Counted from the stretch's first letter, positions 34,263-42,255 are shown. The stretch: DNA of 58,767 bases from Cellulophaga sp. BC115SP (GCF_009905545.1 NZ_JAAALB010000038.1:1-58767), one strand, 5' to 3'. Notes: a model not told the origin generated them from the sequence alone. Made by a program: numbers and translations.

Positions 34263-34310
34263 GGCAAAGAGGCACAGAGTGATTGTTAGATTACTCTGTG
34301 CCTCTTTGCC
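34263..34310 (-). terminator. Terminator-like repeat behind the kinase gene
   Basis: 18-bp perfect stem GGCAAAGAGGCACAGAGT (34263-34280) / ACTCTGTGCCTCTTTGCC (34293-34310), with a 12-base loop, 7 bases from the stop codon. A member of the GGCACAAAG/GGCACAGAG dispersed family. Confidence 0.8.
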
Positions 34311-34316
34311 TTGTTA

Positions 34317-35246
34317 CTAATCAATGTAAAGTAAAGCTTTGTCAACTTTGGCAGGAAGGGGTCCTTTGGTGACTAATTTGAGTGCTGCTAAGTTAGCACC
34401 TGCTTGTGAGCAAACTTCTGGTGTTTTCCCTTCGCTAAAGGCAGTCAAAAAACCTGCCCAATAGGCGTCTCCTGCACCTGTAGCGTCTATGACTTCGATA
34501 GGTTTTACGCCTACCGTAATTTTATCTTTTCCTTTATTATAAGAAATAACAGAGCCATCGCCCCCTTTTGTCAAACAGATAAGGTCGGCACCCATGGCAT
34601 GAAAGTCTTCTAAAATCTGTTCTTCCGTAACTTTTTTACCATATAATCTTTCGGCGTCGTCTTCACTGAGTTTTACCAGTCCATCTTGCCCACAATAGGC
34701 TGAAATAACTTTCCAGGCTTGTTCTCTATCAGGCCATATTTGAGGCGCATAATTACAGTCGATACTCACACGGCAACCCAAAGCATTGGCACGCTTAGCA
34801 GCATCTACAATGGTGCTTTGTGCGGGTTCTTGACTTAAGGCAAAACAAGTAGTATGAAATACTGCTGATTCAGATAATAACTCATCAGAGATATGTTGTG
34901 GTTGCAACATCCTGTCGGCTGTGCGATAAGCGATAAAATCAGGCGTTCCTTTTGTTCGAGATACCACTACAATACTCGTAGGCTGAAGTGGGTCGACGGC
35001 AATATGCTGTGTATCGATTCCTGTTTTGGCTACTTCTTCACGTAAGAAAACACCTAGGTTATCATTTCCAATACAAGAAATCAACGCGACAGGCTGCCCC
35101 AAACGAGCCATATTGGCGGCCATATTGGCAGGACTACCTCCTTGAAAACGCTCAAATACAGGTGTTTCTAATATGCTAGAGGCCAATTCTGTTCCGATAA
35201 GGTCAACCAATAGTTCGCCTACCGAAAGTAGTACGTATTTTTTCAT
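34317..35246 (-). CDS. PfkB-family carbohydrate kinase
   Basis: 309 residues. Ribokinase-fold: N-terminal GG motif RFQGGSPANMAANMARLGQPVALISCIGNDNLG and the C-terminal signature VIDATGAGDAYWAGF (catalytic Asp in GAGD). Similar in layout to fructokinases and 2-keto-3-deoxygluconate kinases; the substrate cannot be chosen from sequence alone. The Met-Leu-rich residues in DRMLQPQH lie in the lid. It is divergent from the M19 dipeptidase gene and separate from the Gfo/Idh pair. Confidence 0.9.
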   Translation of the reverse strand: MKKYVLLSVGELLVDLIGTELASSILETPVFERFQGGSPANMAANMARLGQPVALISCIGNDNLGVFLREEVAKTGIDTQHIAVDPLQPTSIVVVSRTKGTPDFIAYRTADRMLQPQHISDELLSESAVFHTTCFALSQEPAQSTIVDAAKRANALGCRVSIDCNYAPQIWPDREQAWKVISAYCGQDGLVKLSEDDAERLYGKKVTEEQILEDFHAMGADLICLTKGGDGSVISYNKGKDKITVGVKPIEVIDATGAGDAYWAGFLTAFSEGKTPEVCSQAGANLAALKLVTKGPLPAKVDKALLYID

Positions 35247-35341
35247 GATATAAAAATGGTTTTATGATTTGTGGTGCAAATTAAAGATTTATTCCAAAGA
35301 ATTTTATAGATTAAATAAACAAACTAATTTCTTGAAAAGAT

Positions 35342-36595
35342 ATGCGTAAAAGACTACCTCTCATTACAATATTTTTATTAAATCTTGCTTTTATCTCTTT
35401 TTCGTCAACGACGATTCCTCAAAAGCAAAAAACTATCATCAAAACAACGACGGATGATGAGGCATTGAAGAAAAAAGCAGAGGCATTAGCCCATCGTTTT
35501 GTCATCGTTGATGGCCATGTGGACCTACCGTATCGCTTACACGGTAAAATGGAGGATGTTTCTGTGCAAACTGCGGGCGGCGATTTTGACTATGTTCGAG
35601 CTAAAAAGGGTGGTTTGACAGCGCCTTTTATGTCGATATATGTCCCTGCCGATTTACAGAAAAGAAAGGGCTTTTCGAAAGCTCTAGCGGATTCATTGAT
35701 AGACTTGGTTGAAAACCTCACTAAAACCTATCCCGACAAGTTTGCTTTGGCCAAAAGTCCATCCGATATTTTACAAAACTTCAAGAAAGGCTTGATTTCT
35801 TTGCCTATGGGTATGGAGAACGGCTCGCCTGTAGAGAGCAATCTTGAAAACCTCAAGCATTTCTATGATCGTGGTGTTCGCTATATCACCCTGTGTCATG
35901 GAGAAGATAATTTTATTTGCGATACTTCCTACGATACCACACGCACATGGGGTGGTTTGAGCCCGATTGGTCGTCAGGTGGTGCGCGAAATGAATCGTTT
36001 GGGTATTATGTTAGATTGTTCACATATTTCTGATGATACCTTTGAACAAGTGGTAGCTTTGTCAAAAGCACCTGTTATTGCTTCGCACTCGTCTTGTCGC
36101 AGTTTTACGCCAGGTTTTATTCGAAATGCCCCCGATGTTTTGATTCAAAAAATGGCTAAGAAAGGTGGAGTAATCATGATAAATTTTAGTTCAATGTTTT
36201 TGGATTCAGCTTCAAATAAAGCCTACGAACTCAAACGCAATGCGATGAAAGCTTTTCAGAAAAGTAAAAATCTTCCCGCTGATGCACCAGAAGTTCAGGC
36301 TTTTGAAAAAGAATATGTGGCAAAGTATCCAACGCCTCTTACTACTGTAGAGCGAGTGGCTGATCATATAGATCATGTCGTAAAAATTGCAGGCATCGAC
36401 CACGTGGGACTAGGTTCGGATTTTGATGGGGTAGGACCCACACTTCCAGATGGTCTCAAAGATTGTTCAGAAATACCGAATTTGATTTATATTTTGCTTA
36501 AAAGGGGCTATTCAGAAAAAGCTATCGAAAAGATATGTTACAAAAACTTGTTCAGAGTATGGAATCAGGTGGATAAGGTGGCGGAGAGGGAATAG
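35342..36595 (+). CDS. Exported membrane dipeptidase, M19 family
   Basis: 417 residues. N-terminal signal peptide (1-24, LITIFLLNLAFISFSSTT). Zn-site residues: VDGHVDLPYR (HxD), GMENGSPV (Glu), LDCSHISDDTF (His), SHSSCRSF (His) and GSDFDGVGPT (Asp), giving the usual renal-dipeptidase binuclear site. M19 enzymes split dipeptides in the periplasm; D-amino-acid tolerance is common. A lone transcription unit followed by a hairpin. Confidence 0.93.
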   Translation: MRKRLPLITIFLLNLAFISFSSTTIPQKQKTIIKTTTDDEALKKKAEALAHRFVIVDGHVDLPYRLHGKMEDVSVQTAGGDFDYVRAKKGGLTAPFMSIYVPADLQKRKGFSKALADSLIDLVENLTKTYPDKFALAKSPSDILQNFKKGLISLPMGMENGSPVESNLENLKHFYDRGVRYITLCHGEDNFICDTSYDTTRTWGGLSPIGRQVVREMNRLGIMLDCSHISDDTFEQVVALSKAPVIASHSSCRSFTPGFIRNAPDVLIQKMAKKGGVIMINFSSMFLDSASNKAYELKRNAMKAFQKSKNLPADAPEVQAFEKEYVAKYPTPLTTVERVADHIDHVVKIAGIDHVGLGSDFDGVGPTLPDGLKDCSEIPNLIYILLKRGYSEKAIEKICYKNLFRVWNQVDKVAERE

Positions 36596-36718
36596 ACAAC
36601 CTAAATATTAGTCATCCTAAATTTTGAGCACTCTTCTTAAAAGTATTTTAATTATTATTTATTGCTTTTGGGAAGGGTAAAATTAGCTTTCTATAGAAGA
36701 GATATACCGACAAAATAA

Positions 36719-36764
36719 TATCAAAGTGGTGTTCGAAAAACTTATTTCGAACACCGCTTTGATA
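36719..36764. terminator. Bidirectional hairpin between M19 gene and defence-like operon
   Basis: TATCAAAGTGGTGTTCGAAA (36719-36738) pairs with TTTCGAACACCGCTTTGATA (36745-36764), one wobble, 6-base loop. Similar in plan to the hairpins at 5512-5553 and 48225-48269. Confidence 0.72.
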
Positions 36765-36842
36765 ATACTACCATTTATCTTAAAAATAATCACTCATGAA
36801 CTCATCACCAATCACTAAATTTGGGATGACTTATCTTTATAC

Positions 36843-37529
36843 TTATACTGAAAGAGCATTTCTTCTATCTTTTACCAGCTGAGGTATATATTTATTTTTA
36901 ATCTGCGAGTCCCCTAATCCTAGTCTTTGGTATATATTTCCACCTATGCCAGGGATAACTTCATCTTCGTTAGAAACTTCATCATCAATAGCAAAGTAGA
37001 TATACTCGAACTTTTTACGTATGGAAGACTCAAACTCTTGATTAAGAGAACTCTCTGATGATTTGAACATGACTGGAGCAACTATAAGTATTTTATCAGG
37101 GTTAATTTGATTGATAAGAAACGTCAAATTCGTTCGCACAACGCATGAGGTATAGATAATTGACTTACAAATTATTAAGGTCTTACAGTTTGAAGTTTCT
37201 TCGATATAAGACTTCACAATTGGAGCTACTATTAGTTCCTTATCATCGGCAACTTTCGCCCGTAGGTTCCAAAATACAGCCAAATTGATATTCGTATTCC
37301 ATAAAGATTGTAGTATTCCTTTTCCAAGCCAATCGGCATCTTCAGAAGTACAAGCGAGGACTATCTTTTCAGAAGAGGTAATTTTGGGATTAATAAGTAC
37401 AGCAAGCTTTTTGCCTAAAATATTTAAAGCATTGGCATAAATCTCTGCACGAGTTTGCTTATCAGCTAATAGAGAAAGATTAGCCTGAATTTCTTCATCT
37501 TGTTGGGCAAAAGTTGTATATCGTCTCAT
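36843..37529 (-). CDS. Degenerate uracil-phosphoribosyltransferase-like protein
   Basis: 228 residues, no family named with certainty. I read a type-I PRTase fold: KIVLACTSEDADWLGKGIL (residues 55-73) in place of the first PRTase loop, then TLIICKSIIYTSCVV (117-131) where UPRT has LLDPMLATGGSA, and VIPGIGGNIYQRLGLGD (191-207) where UPRT has the uracil loop PGLGDAGDRLFGT. The Asp of the PRPP motif is Cys121 and the TGGS loop is Tyr-Thr-Ser-Cys, so catalysis looks lost or changed; a ligand sensor is an alternative. Encoded 5 bases behind the nuclease-like gene. Confidence 0.6.
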   Translation of the reverse strand: MRRYTTFAQQDEEIQANLSLLADKQTRAEIYANALNILGKKLAVLINPKITSSEKIVLACTSEDADWLGKGILQSLWNTNINLAVFWNLRAKVADDKELIVAPIVKSYIEETSNCKTLIICKSIIYTSCVVRTNLTFLINQINPDKILIVAPVMFKSSESSLNQEFESSIRKKFEYIYFAIDDEVSNEDEVIPGIGGNIYQRLGLGDSQIKNKYIPQLVKDRRNALSV

Positions 37530-37534
37530 GGGAT

Positions 37535-38404
37535 TTATGCAATAATAGTTTCTAAGGCTTCAAAACTGCTAGGCTTTTGGACCAAAATTTCAGTCTCAAT
37601 TTCTTTAAAATCAGGAGTTCCGATTGGAAATGGAATGATACCTGTATCGGTGTTTTTAAACTTCCATGTTAAATAGTTATTATGAACAATGTAGCTAAAA
37701 TTAGGAATTAAATCTAAAACCAATTGTATTTCATGCGATAAATAAAAAATCTCTCTTGGTCTGATAAATGATAGTGACATCTTTTCTAAGTGAGAATATA
37801 TATCTTCAAGCGATATATCTTTTTTATTACAAGCGTTCCAAACTCCTAAAATGGCAGTTGCCAAGGCTTCCAATTTGTCGATTGGAGGTGAATTAACTGC
37901 AATTAGCTTTTTTAGCTCTTCTCTAAAAACTAGGTGCTGACTAACTAAATTATGAATACTATCTGAATATGGAAAAAATACAACTTCAGTGTGTTGACTT
38001 AAGCTTTTGGGGAGAGATTGAGTTAAATTCAAATGTATAGACTCAGAACTAACTATAAGAAATAACTTAAACTTGGAGTATTGATCTTTTTCAATTCGCT
38101 TCTGATTTAAAAAGTCATAGCATAAGCTTTTTTGCTTATTCCCATGTTCCCATTTTAGCGATTTGCTATTCTTTATTTGATAAAATTCTTTGTTGTCTTC
38201 TTCTAAAATGATTAGCAAGTCATCTACAAATGCCTCAACTTGGGAAGAAAAAACTACTTGCGCTTTCGATTCTGAATATGAGTTTAGGTATTCAGTAACT
38301 TTGAAAATGGCAAAGTGATTTTCAAATCTATTGCCCTTTTCATTATTAGCTCCTCCCTTCAGCTTATTGCTAAGATATTGTCTTTTTTTAGATGTAGTAC
38401 TCAT
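37535..38404 (-). CDS. Putative PD-(D/E)XK nuclease-like effector (Cap4/DUF4297-like N-terminus)
   Basis: 289 residues. The N-terminal region has the restriction-type nuclease layout: GNRFENHFAIF (Gly24, Glu28), FVDDLLII (Asp61-Asp62) and FYQIKNSKSLKW (Gln76-Ile-Lys78, the QxK variant of the (D/E)xK site), followed by the strand KLFLIVSSESIHL. This is the pattern seen in DUF4297-type nucleases of CBASS and related systems. The C-terminal 150 residues have no assignment and may be an interaction domain. It is the first gene of a two-gene operon with the PRTase-like gene (5-bp gap). Confidence 0.6.
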   Translation of the reverse strand: MSTTSKKRQYLSNKLKGGANNEKGNRFENHFAIFKVTEYLNSYSESKAQVVFSSQVEAFVDDLLIILEEDNKEFYQIKNSKSLKWEHGNKQKSLCYDFLNQKRIEKDQYSKFKLFLIVSSESIHLNLTQSLPKSLSQHTEVVFFPYSDSIHNLVSQHLVFREELKKLIAVNSPPIDKLEALATAILGVWNACNKKDISLEDIYSHLEKMSLSFIRPREIFYLSHEIQLVLDLIPNFSYIVHNNYLTWKFKNTDTGIIPFPIGTPDFKEIETEILVQKPSSFEALETIIA

Positions 38405-38532
38405 GGTATCATCAAATGTGGTTGCGATAAAGTAAATATAATGAACAATATTACTTTAAAAAATAGAGTCTTCGTTTTTCCTCCCCATTCATCCACCTTT
38501 TCGACCGCTCTACATTTGACTTTATTTCACAC

Positions 38533-38564
38533 TTGACTTTTTAATTTTAATTGTTCTATATTTG
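38533..38564 (+). promoter_or_regulatory. Promoter of the DoxX/ABC/GntR operon
   Basis: TTG (38533-38535), 21-base spacer, TATATTTG (38557-38564), a perfect -7. Transcription should start near 38570, inside the operator that follows. Confidence 0.72.
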
Positions 38565-38565
38565 T

Positions 38566-38589
38566 AGTGTACTATTTAACTAATACACT
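38566..38589. promoter_or_regulatory. YtrA/GntR-type operator
   Basis: 24-bp dyad AGTGTACTATTT/AACTAATACACT, 10 of 12 positions symmetric, placed between the -7 element and the start codon (38590). The shape (GTGTA..TA..TACAC) is that of YtrA-subfamily GntR operators, and a YtrA-like regulator is encoded by the fourth gene of the same operon, so autorepression is likely. Confidence 0.75.
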
Positions 38590-39195
38590 ATGTTTAAATT
38601 TATTCTGACACAGCGATGGATTGTAGGGTGTATTCGATTTTGGTTAGGTTTTATCTTACTAAGTGCTGGGGTTACCAAAATGTTACATGGCAATTTTATC
38701 CAACTCATTGGTCCTCCTTGGTTGATTGAAGTGCTCGCCAAACATCAATTGGGTTTGTTTGCCGAGTTTATTGCGATTAGTCAAATCATCATTGGTTTTT
38801 GTTTGCTGGTCAAGCGATTTGCAACCCTAGGAGCTGTAATGGCTATTCCGATGTTCCTGAATATTCTGATGGTGACTATTTCGCAGAATTGGAGAGGGAC
38901 ACCTTATGTAGTAAGTTTCTTTTTGGCTTGTAATATTTACCTTTTGATATGGGATTTTGATAAACTCAAATTCTTGCTCATCGATCAGGAGGAGGCTGTT
39001 CCGAAGGGTGGGATTACCAGAAAAAACATACAAATAGATTTGTTATATCTCATTGGTTTGGTGCCCATATTACTAGCAGTATCGATTACTATGCCTTTGA
39101 GAGCTTCACAGATACTCGCATTTGGCGGATTGGTGTGGTGGATAGGCGTGTACGTTTGGCAATTGATTAAAAAACAAAATAATATTCATAAATAA
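38590..39195 (+). CDS. DoxX-like membrane protein
   Basis: 201 residues, about six membrane segments. The first 130 residues are DoxX-like (RFWLGFILLSAGVTKMLHG, GLFAEFIAISQIIIGFCLL, GAVMAIPMFLNILMVTIS), after which two more segments follow. DoxX-type proteins are linked to redox or thiol stress membrane complexes in some bacteria, but the role here is unknown. First gene of the ABC/GntR operon; its ATG touches the operator. Confidence 0.8.
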   Translation: MFKFILTQRWIVGCIRFWLGFILLSAGVTKMLHGNFIQLIGPPWLIEVLAKHQLGLFAEFIAISQIIIGFCLLVKRFATLGAVMAIPMFLNILMVTISQNWRGTPYVVSFFLACNIYLLIWDFDKLKFLLIDQEEAVPKGGITRKNIQIDLLYLIGLVPILLAVSITMPLRASQILAFGGLVWWIGVYVWQLIKKQNNIHK

Positions 39196-39227
39196 GAAAT
39201 CTTCACTTCAACCTCAAAACTCAAAAT

Positions 39228-40061
39228 ATGGTTTCGATACATAATTTAGGATTTGGTTATAGCAAGAAAAAGCCTGTATTCGAAGGGCTGAATCTTGAAC
39301 TCCAAACGGGCAATGTCTACGGGCTACTTGGGCGTAATGGCGCTGGAAAATCTAGTCTTCTGCGTAATATAGCTGGTTTACTTACGCCTACATCAGGGCA
39401 ATGCACAGTCAATGGGCATACACCACATTTGCGACAACCTAAGTTTTTGCAGGAGTTATTTTTCTTGCCAGAAGAACTACATATTCCACCCATCAGCATG
39501 AAGGAATTTGTGTCGGTGTATGCGGTGTTTTATCCCAATTTTTCTCAAAATCAATTGAACGAATATCTCAAAGAGTTTGAGGTGGATAGCACAGCACGAC
39601 TTACCGAATTGTCGTTGGGACAAAAGAAAAAGGCTTTGATAAGTTTTGCGCTTGCGACCAATACGCCTTTGCTAATTATGGACGAGCCTACCAATGGCTT
39701 GGATATTCCGTCGAAAAGTCAGTTTCGAAAAATCATTGCTTCTTCCATTACCAACGAAAGAGTTATCCTGATTTCGACGCACCAAGTACGTGACCTTGAA
39801 TCTTTGATTGACCCGATTATTATCATGGATAACCGAGAGGTTTTGCTCAATGCAGGTACCGATGTGATAGCAGAAAAGCTTTCTTTCAAAACAGTTCAGC
39901 AAGTGACTAATCATGAAAAAGTCCTTTATTCAGAGCATTCTATCAGAGGATTTGGTATCGTGATTCCGAACGAAGATGAGTCATATACCAAAGTAGATTT
40001 GGAATTATTGTTCAATGCAGCTTTAGAGAAGCCACAGGTAATCAAGCAATTATTTAACTAA
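39228..40061 (+). CDS. ABC transporter ATP-binding protein
   Basis: 277 residues. Walker A GRNGAGKSS, Q-loop region, signature LSLGQKKK (LSxGQ, with Leu instead of Gly at the third position), Walker B LLIMDEPTNGLD and switch His in STHQVRDLES. Single NBD for the neighbouring permease. The layout NBD-TMD-GntR is that of YtrABCDEF-type systems, which in Bacillus respond to cell-wall antibiotics. The cargo cannot be deduced. Confidence 0.93.
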   Translation: MVSIHNLGFGYSKKKPVFEGLNLELQTGNVYGLLGRNGAGKSSLLRNIAGLLTPTSGQCTVNGHTPHLRQPKFLQELFFLPEELHIPPISMKEFVSVYAVFYPNFSQNQLNEYLKEFEVDSTARLTELSLGQKKKALISFALATNTPLLIMDEPTNGLDIPSKSQFRKIIASSITNERVILISTHQVRDLESLIDPIIIMDNREVLLNAGTDVIAEKLSFKTVQQVTNHEKVLYSEHSIRGFGIVIPNEDESYTKVDLELLFNAALEKPQVIKQLFN

Positions 40062-40089
40062 ACTTGGGAAAACTTTTTAGATAGAAAAC

Positions 40090-40875
40090 ATGAATCAAAC
40101 ATTAGATATACAAAGATTAGGGTGGTTAATCAAACGCATTTGGGTTGAAAACCGAAAGCTGTTTGGCATGACCTATGTTGTAATGGTGCTGTTGTGTATT
40201 GCAGCTTATTATTTAGGACGTGATGCGGGTGGTGCTATTGTGGATAGAGACATCAGATTTGGAAGCTTGATTGTCGGAATGTTCGGGCTAGGAGTATTGT
40301 TTGCCAACTATATTTTCAGAGATTTTTCTCATACACCTTCTACGATGAGTTATCTGTTGCTTCCAGCATCGCATTTAGAAAAATTCTTGAGTGGACTTTT
40401 TTATGTGTTTATTGTTTATCCGATTGTCATTATATCAACACATTCATTGATTGATTATGCTGCATTCGAAATCATAAAGTTTTCTTATCCAGATACTCCT
40501 ATGGAAAGGACGATTATTCCATATTCAGAGCTTTTTGAAACATACTTTACTGTTCAGGATACAATGTTTTTCAATGGGGTTACTTTCCTAATGAACTTCT
40601 GGACTTTTACGATTATGGGAACTTTATTTTTCCAACGATTATCGTTAATCAAAACGGCCTTTTTGGGGTTTTCGAGTATCGCTATCATTGCTTTGTTGGA
40701 GTATCTAATGTTCCATTATATTATCGGTGATTTGAATAATAATATCACATTTAATACCGAAAACGACTCGCTTTTAACAGAGTATATCACTGTAGGTATC
40801 GTTTTGCTTCGCTTCATTCTACCTCTATTTTGGTTGTTGATTGCATATTTAAAGTTAAAGGAAAAGGAGGTTTAA
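40090..40875 (+). CDS. ABC transporter permease-like membrane protein
   Basis: 261 residues with about six membrane segments (for example around 20-45, 55-75, 100-125, 155-185, 195-215 and 235-255). No named family by motif, but position directly behind the ABC ATPase (28 bases) and in front of the GntR gene (4 bases) makes it the transmembrane half. ATG at 40090. Confidence 0.8.
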   Translation: MNQTLDIQRLGWLIKRIWVENRKLFGMTYVVMVLLCIAAYYLGRDAGGAIVDRDIRFGSLIVGMFGLGVLFANYIFRDFSHTPSTMSYLLLPASHLEKFLSGLFYVFIVYPIVIISTHSLIDYAAFEIIKFSYPDTPMERTIIPYSELFETYFTVQDTMFFNGVTFLMNFWTFTIMGTLFFQRLSLIKTAFLGFSSIAIIALLEYLMFHYIIGDLNNNITFNTENDSLLTEYITVGIVLLRFILPLFWLLIAYLKLKEKEV

Positions 40876-40879
40876 CATC

Positions 40880-41248
40880 ATGGAATTTAGAGAAAACCAA
40901 GCCATATATCTACAAATAGCAGAGCTAATTTGTGAGAGAATACTGCTCAAACAATGGGCATCAGAAGATAAAGTTCCTTCTGTCAGAGAACTTGCCGTTC
41001 AATTAGAAGTTAATCCCAATACAGTTATGAGAACGTATGATTTTTTAGAACAAAAAGGTATCATTTTTACCAAAAGAGGCATGGGTTTTTTTGTATCAAC
41101 AGATGCACACGATAAAGTGACGGAGTTTCGACGTGAAGAGTTTTTACAAAATGAATTACCTCAGTTCTTCAAAGCCATTCACTTATTGGGAATCGACTTT
41201 TCTGAATTACAAAATAGATTTGAAGCTTTTAAAACCGAAAATTATTAA
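40880..41248 (+). CDS. YtrA-like GntR family transcriptional regulator
   Basis: 122 residues: winged-helix GntR domain (about 5-75: IYLQIAELICERILLKQWASEDKVPSVRELAVQLEVNPNTVMRTYDFLEQKGIIFTKRGMGFFV) with only a 45-residue tail, as in the YtrA subfamily, which lacks a ligand-binding domain. A proper Shine-Dalgarno (AAAGGAGG) overlaps the end of the permease gene, unlike most genes here. Likely binds the dyad at 38566-38589 and represses the operon until an unknown cue. Confidence 0.93.
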   Translation: MEFRENQAIYLQIAELICERILLKQWASEDKVPSVRELAVQLEVNPNTVMRTYDFLEQKGIIFTKRGMGFFVSTDAHDKVTEFRREEFLQNELPQFFKAIHLLGIDFSELQNRFEAFKTENY

Positions 41249-41251
41249 TCC

Positions 41252-41896
41252 ATGAAGACATCCAACAAACTCCTTGTGACAATGGCAGCCTTGGTCATCA
41301 TAGGGTTATTAAGTTTTAATATTACTTTAAAAGGCAAATTAGTTGAGTACAAGGAAACTCACAAGAATACAAAATTAGTCCTAAAGCCATTCAAATATCT
41401 GACATTTAGCGCAAAAGCTGCAAGGTATGTAAATGTGGATATTGCCCAAAATCCTGAGTATGCTTTGTTAAGTGCTCAGGAAGGTGTTACTCAAAAATAT
41501 GTTGGTGATACCCTAGTGCTAGAACTCAACGAATCCGTAGATTATATGCAATTACAGTTGCCAAGAGTTTTAGGTATCAATGTGACAAGTGGAGAAGCTA
41601 TCCAAATTAATATAAACAATACGTTTAAAGTAGATAGCTTGTGGATAAAATCACAAATTTCTAGTACGACACTTGAATTAAAAGGTATCGAAACAAGCAA
41701 TTTAGATTTGTATTCTTCTCAGTCCTTAATCGTGAATTTGGACCATATAAAAGCTGATCGTTTAGCAATAAATGGGGGAAGAAATAGTGAACTAAGAATA
41801 AAAGACACGAAAGTTCAACCGAATCAGTTAATGTTGAGCGACAGTATTGCTGTACAGGTTTTGGGTAAAGATGCCATGAAGATATTGAATAAATAA
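41252..41896 (+). CDS. Exported hypothetical protein, DUF2807-like
   Basis: 214 residues; one N-terminal hydrophobic helix (7-25) and then a repetitive beta-rich region (for example LDLYSSQSLIVNLDHIKADRLAINGGRNSELRIKD) like the GIN/DUF2807 parallel-beta fold. Three bases behind the GntR gene, so part of the same operon. Probably anchored in the membrane facing the periplasm. Function unknown; a role in sensing or stabilising the ABC complex is a guess. Confidence 0.65.
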   Translation: MKTSNKLLVTMAALVIIGLLSFNITLKGKLVEYKETHKNTKLVLKPFKYLTFSAKAARYVNVDIAQNPEYALLSAQEGVTQKYVGDTLVLELNESVDYMQLQLPRVLGINVTSGEAIQININNTFKVDSLWIKSQISSTTLELKGIETSNLDLYSSQSLIVNLDHIKADRLAINGGRNSELRIKDTKVQPNQLMLSDSIAVQVLGKDAMKILNK

Positions 41897-41908
41897 AGAG
41901 TAATAAAT

Positions 41909-41944
41909 AAAGGCACAAAGAGGATTTAGCTTCTTTGTGCCTTT
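41909..41944. terminator. Bidirectional terminator, GGCACAAAG family
   Basis: 13-bp stem AAAGGCACAAAGA (41909-41921) / TCTTTGTGCCTTT (41932-41944), loop of 10, followed by a T run. It ends the ABC operon on the plus strand and the small gene at 41949-42119 on the minus strand. Confidence 0.85.
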
Positions 41945-41948
41945 TTAT

Positions 41949-42119
41949 TTATTTTAATTCCTCAGTATCTCGAAGTTTACTTTTACCAGTAAGGTAGCAA
42001 ACCAAACCGAATAAAATAACATAAATCTCAAGCTCGTAGATTTTGAAAAAAAATAAAATAGCCATTAGAATACTAATGGTCAAGCTTGCTGCTTTGTAGA
42101 ATTGATATTTATTGTTCAT
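41949..42119 (-). CDS. Small two-helix membrane protein (56 residues)
   Basis: Short minus-strand frame from ATG 42119 to TAA 41949. Residues 10-25 (ASLTISILMAILFFF) and 30-45 (LEIYVILFGLVCYLTG) are two hydrophobic helices, then a charged tail GKSKLRDTEELK. It ends exactly against a bidirectional terminator. First of three small membrane-protein genes here; no family recognised. Confidence 0.6.
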   Translation of the reverse strand: MNNKYQFYKAASLTISILMAILFFFKIYELEIYVILFGLVCYLTGKSKLRDTEELK

Positions 42120-42127
42120 GTTTTGAT

Positions 42128-42172
42128 AAATTCCTAGTTCAAGACTCAGTCTTGGACTTATTTTTTAACAGT
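42128..42172 (-). repeat. REP-like palindrome, copy 2
   Basis: Hairpin CAAGAC-TGA-GTCTTG when read on the minus strand (42140-42154), with flanks matching copy 1 at 1155-1201 over about 45 bases. Paired with copy 3 in the opposite orientation 40 bases on. Confidence 0.82.
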
Positions 42173-42194
42173 TTATAAACAGAAGCAACATTCA

Positions 42195-42220
42195 GTCCGA
42201 GACTAAGTCTCGAATTAGGG
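42195..42220 (+). repeat. REP-like palindrome, copy 3 (compensated stem)
   Basis: AGTCC then CGAGAC-TAA-GTCTCG (42198-42212), then AATTAGG. Compared with copy 1 the second stem pair has changed from A-T to G-C on both sides, preserving the hairpin. Confidence 0.78.
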
Positions 42221-42255
42221 AAGTATTCTTAGAACCTTTTTTATCCTCTGTTATT

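Noticed and set aside
36843-38404. Restriction-modification or toxin-antitoxin annotation for the two-gene operon
   Set aside because: No methyltransferase motif in either gene or next to them, and both proteins (289 and 228 residues) are too large for typical toxin-antitoxin pairs; the conflict-system reading fits better but is unproven.
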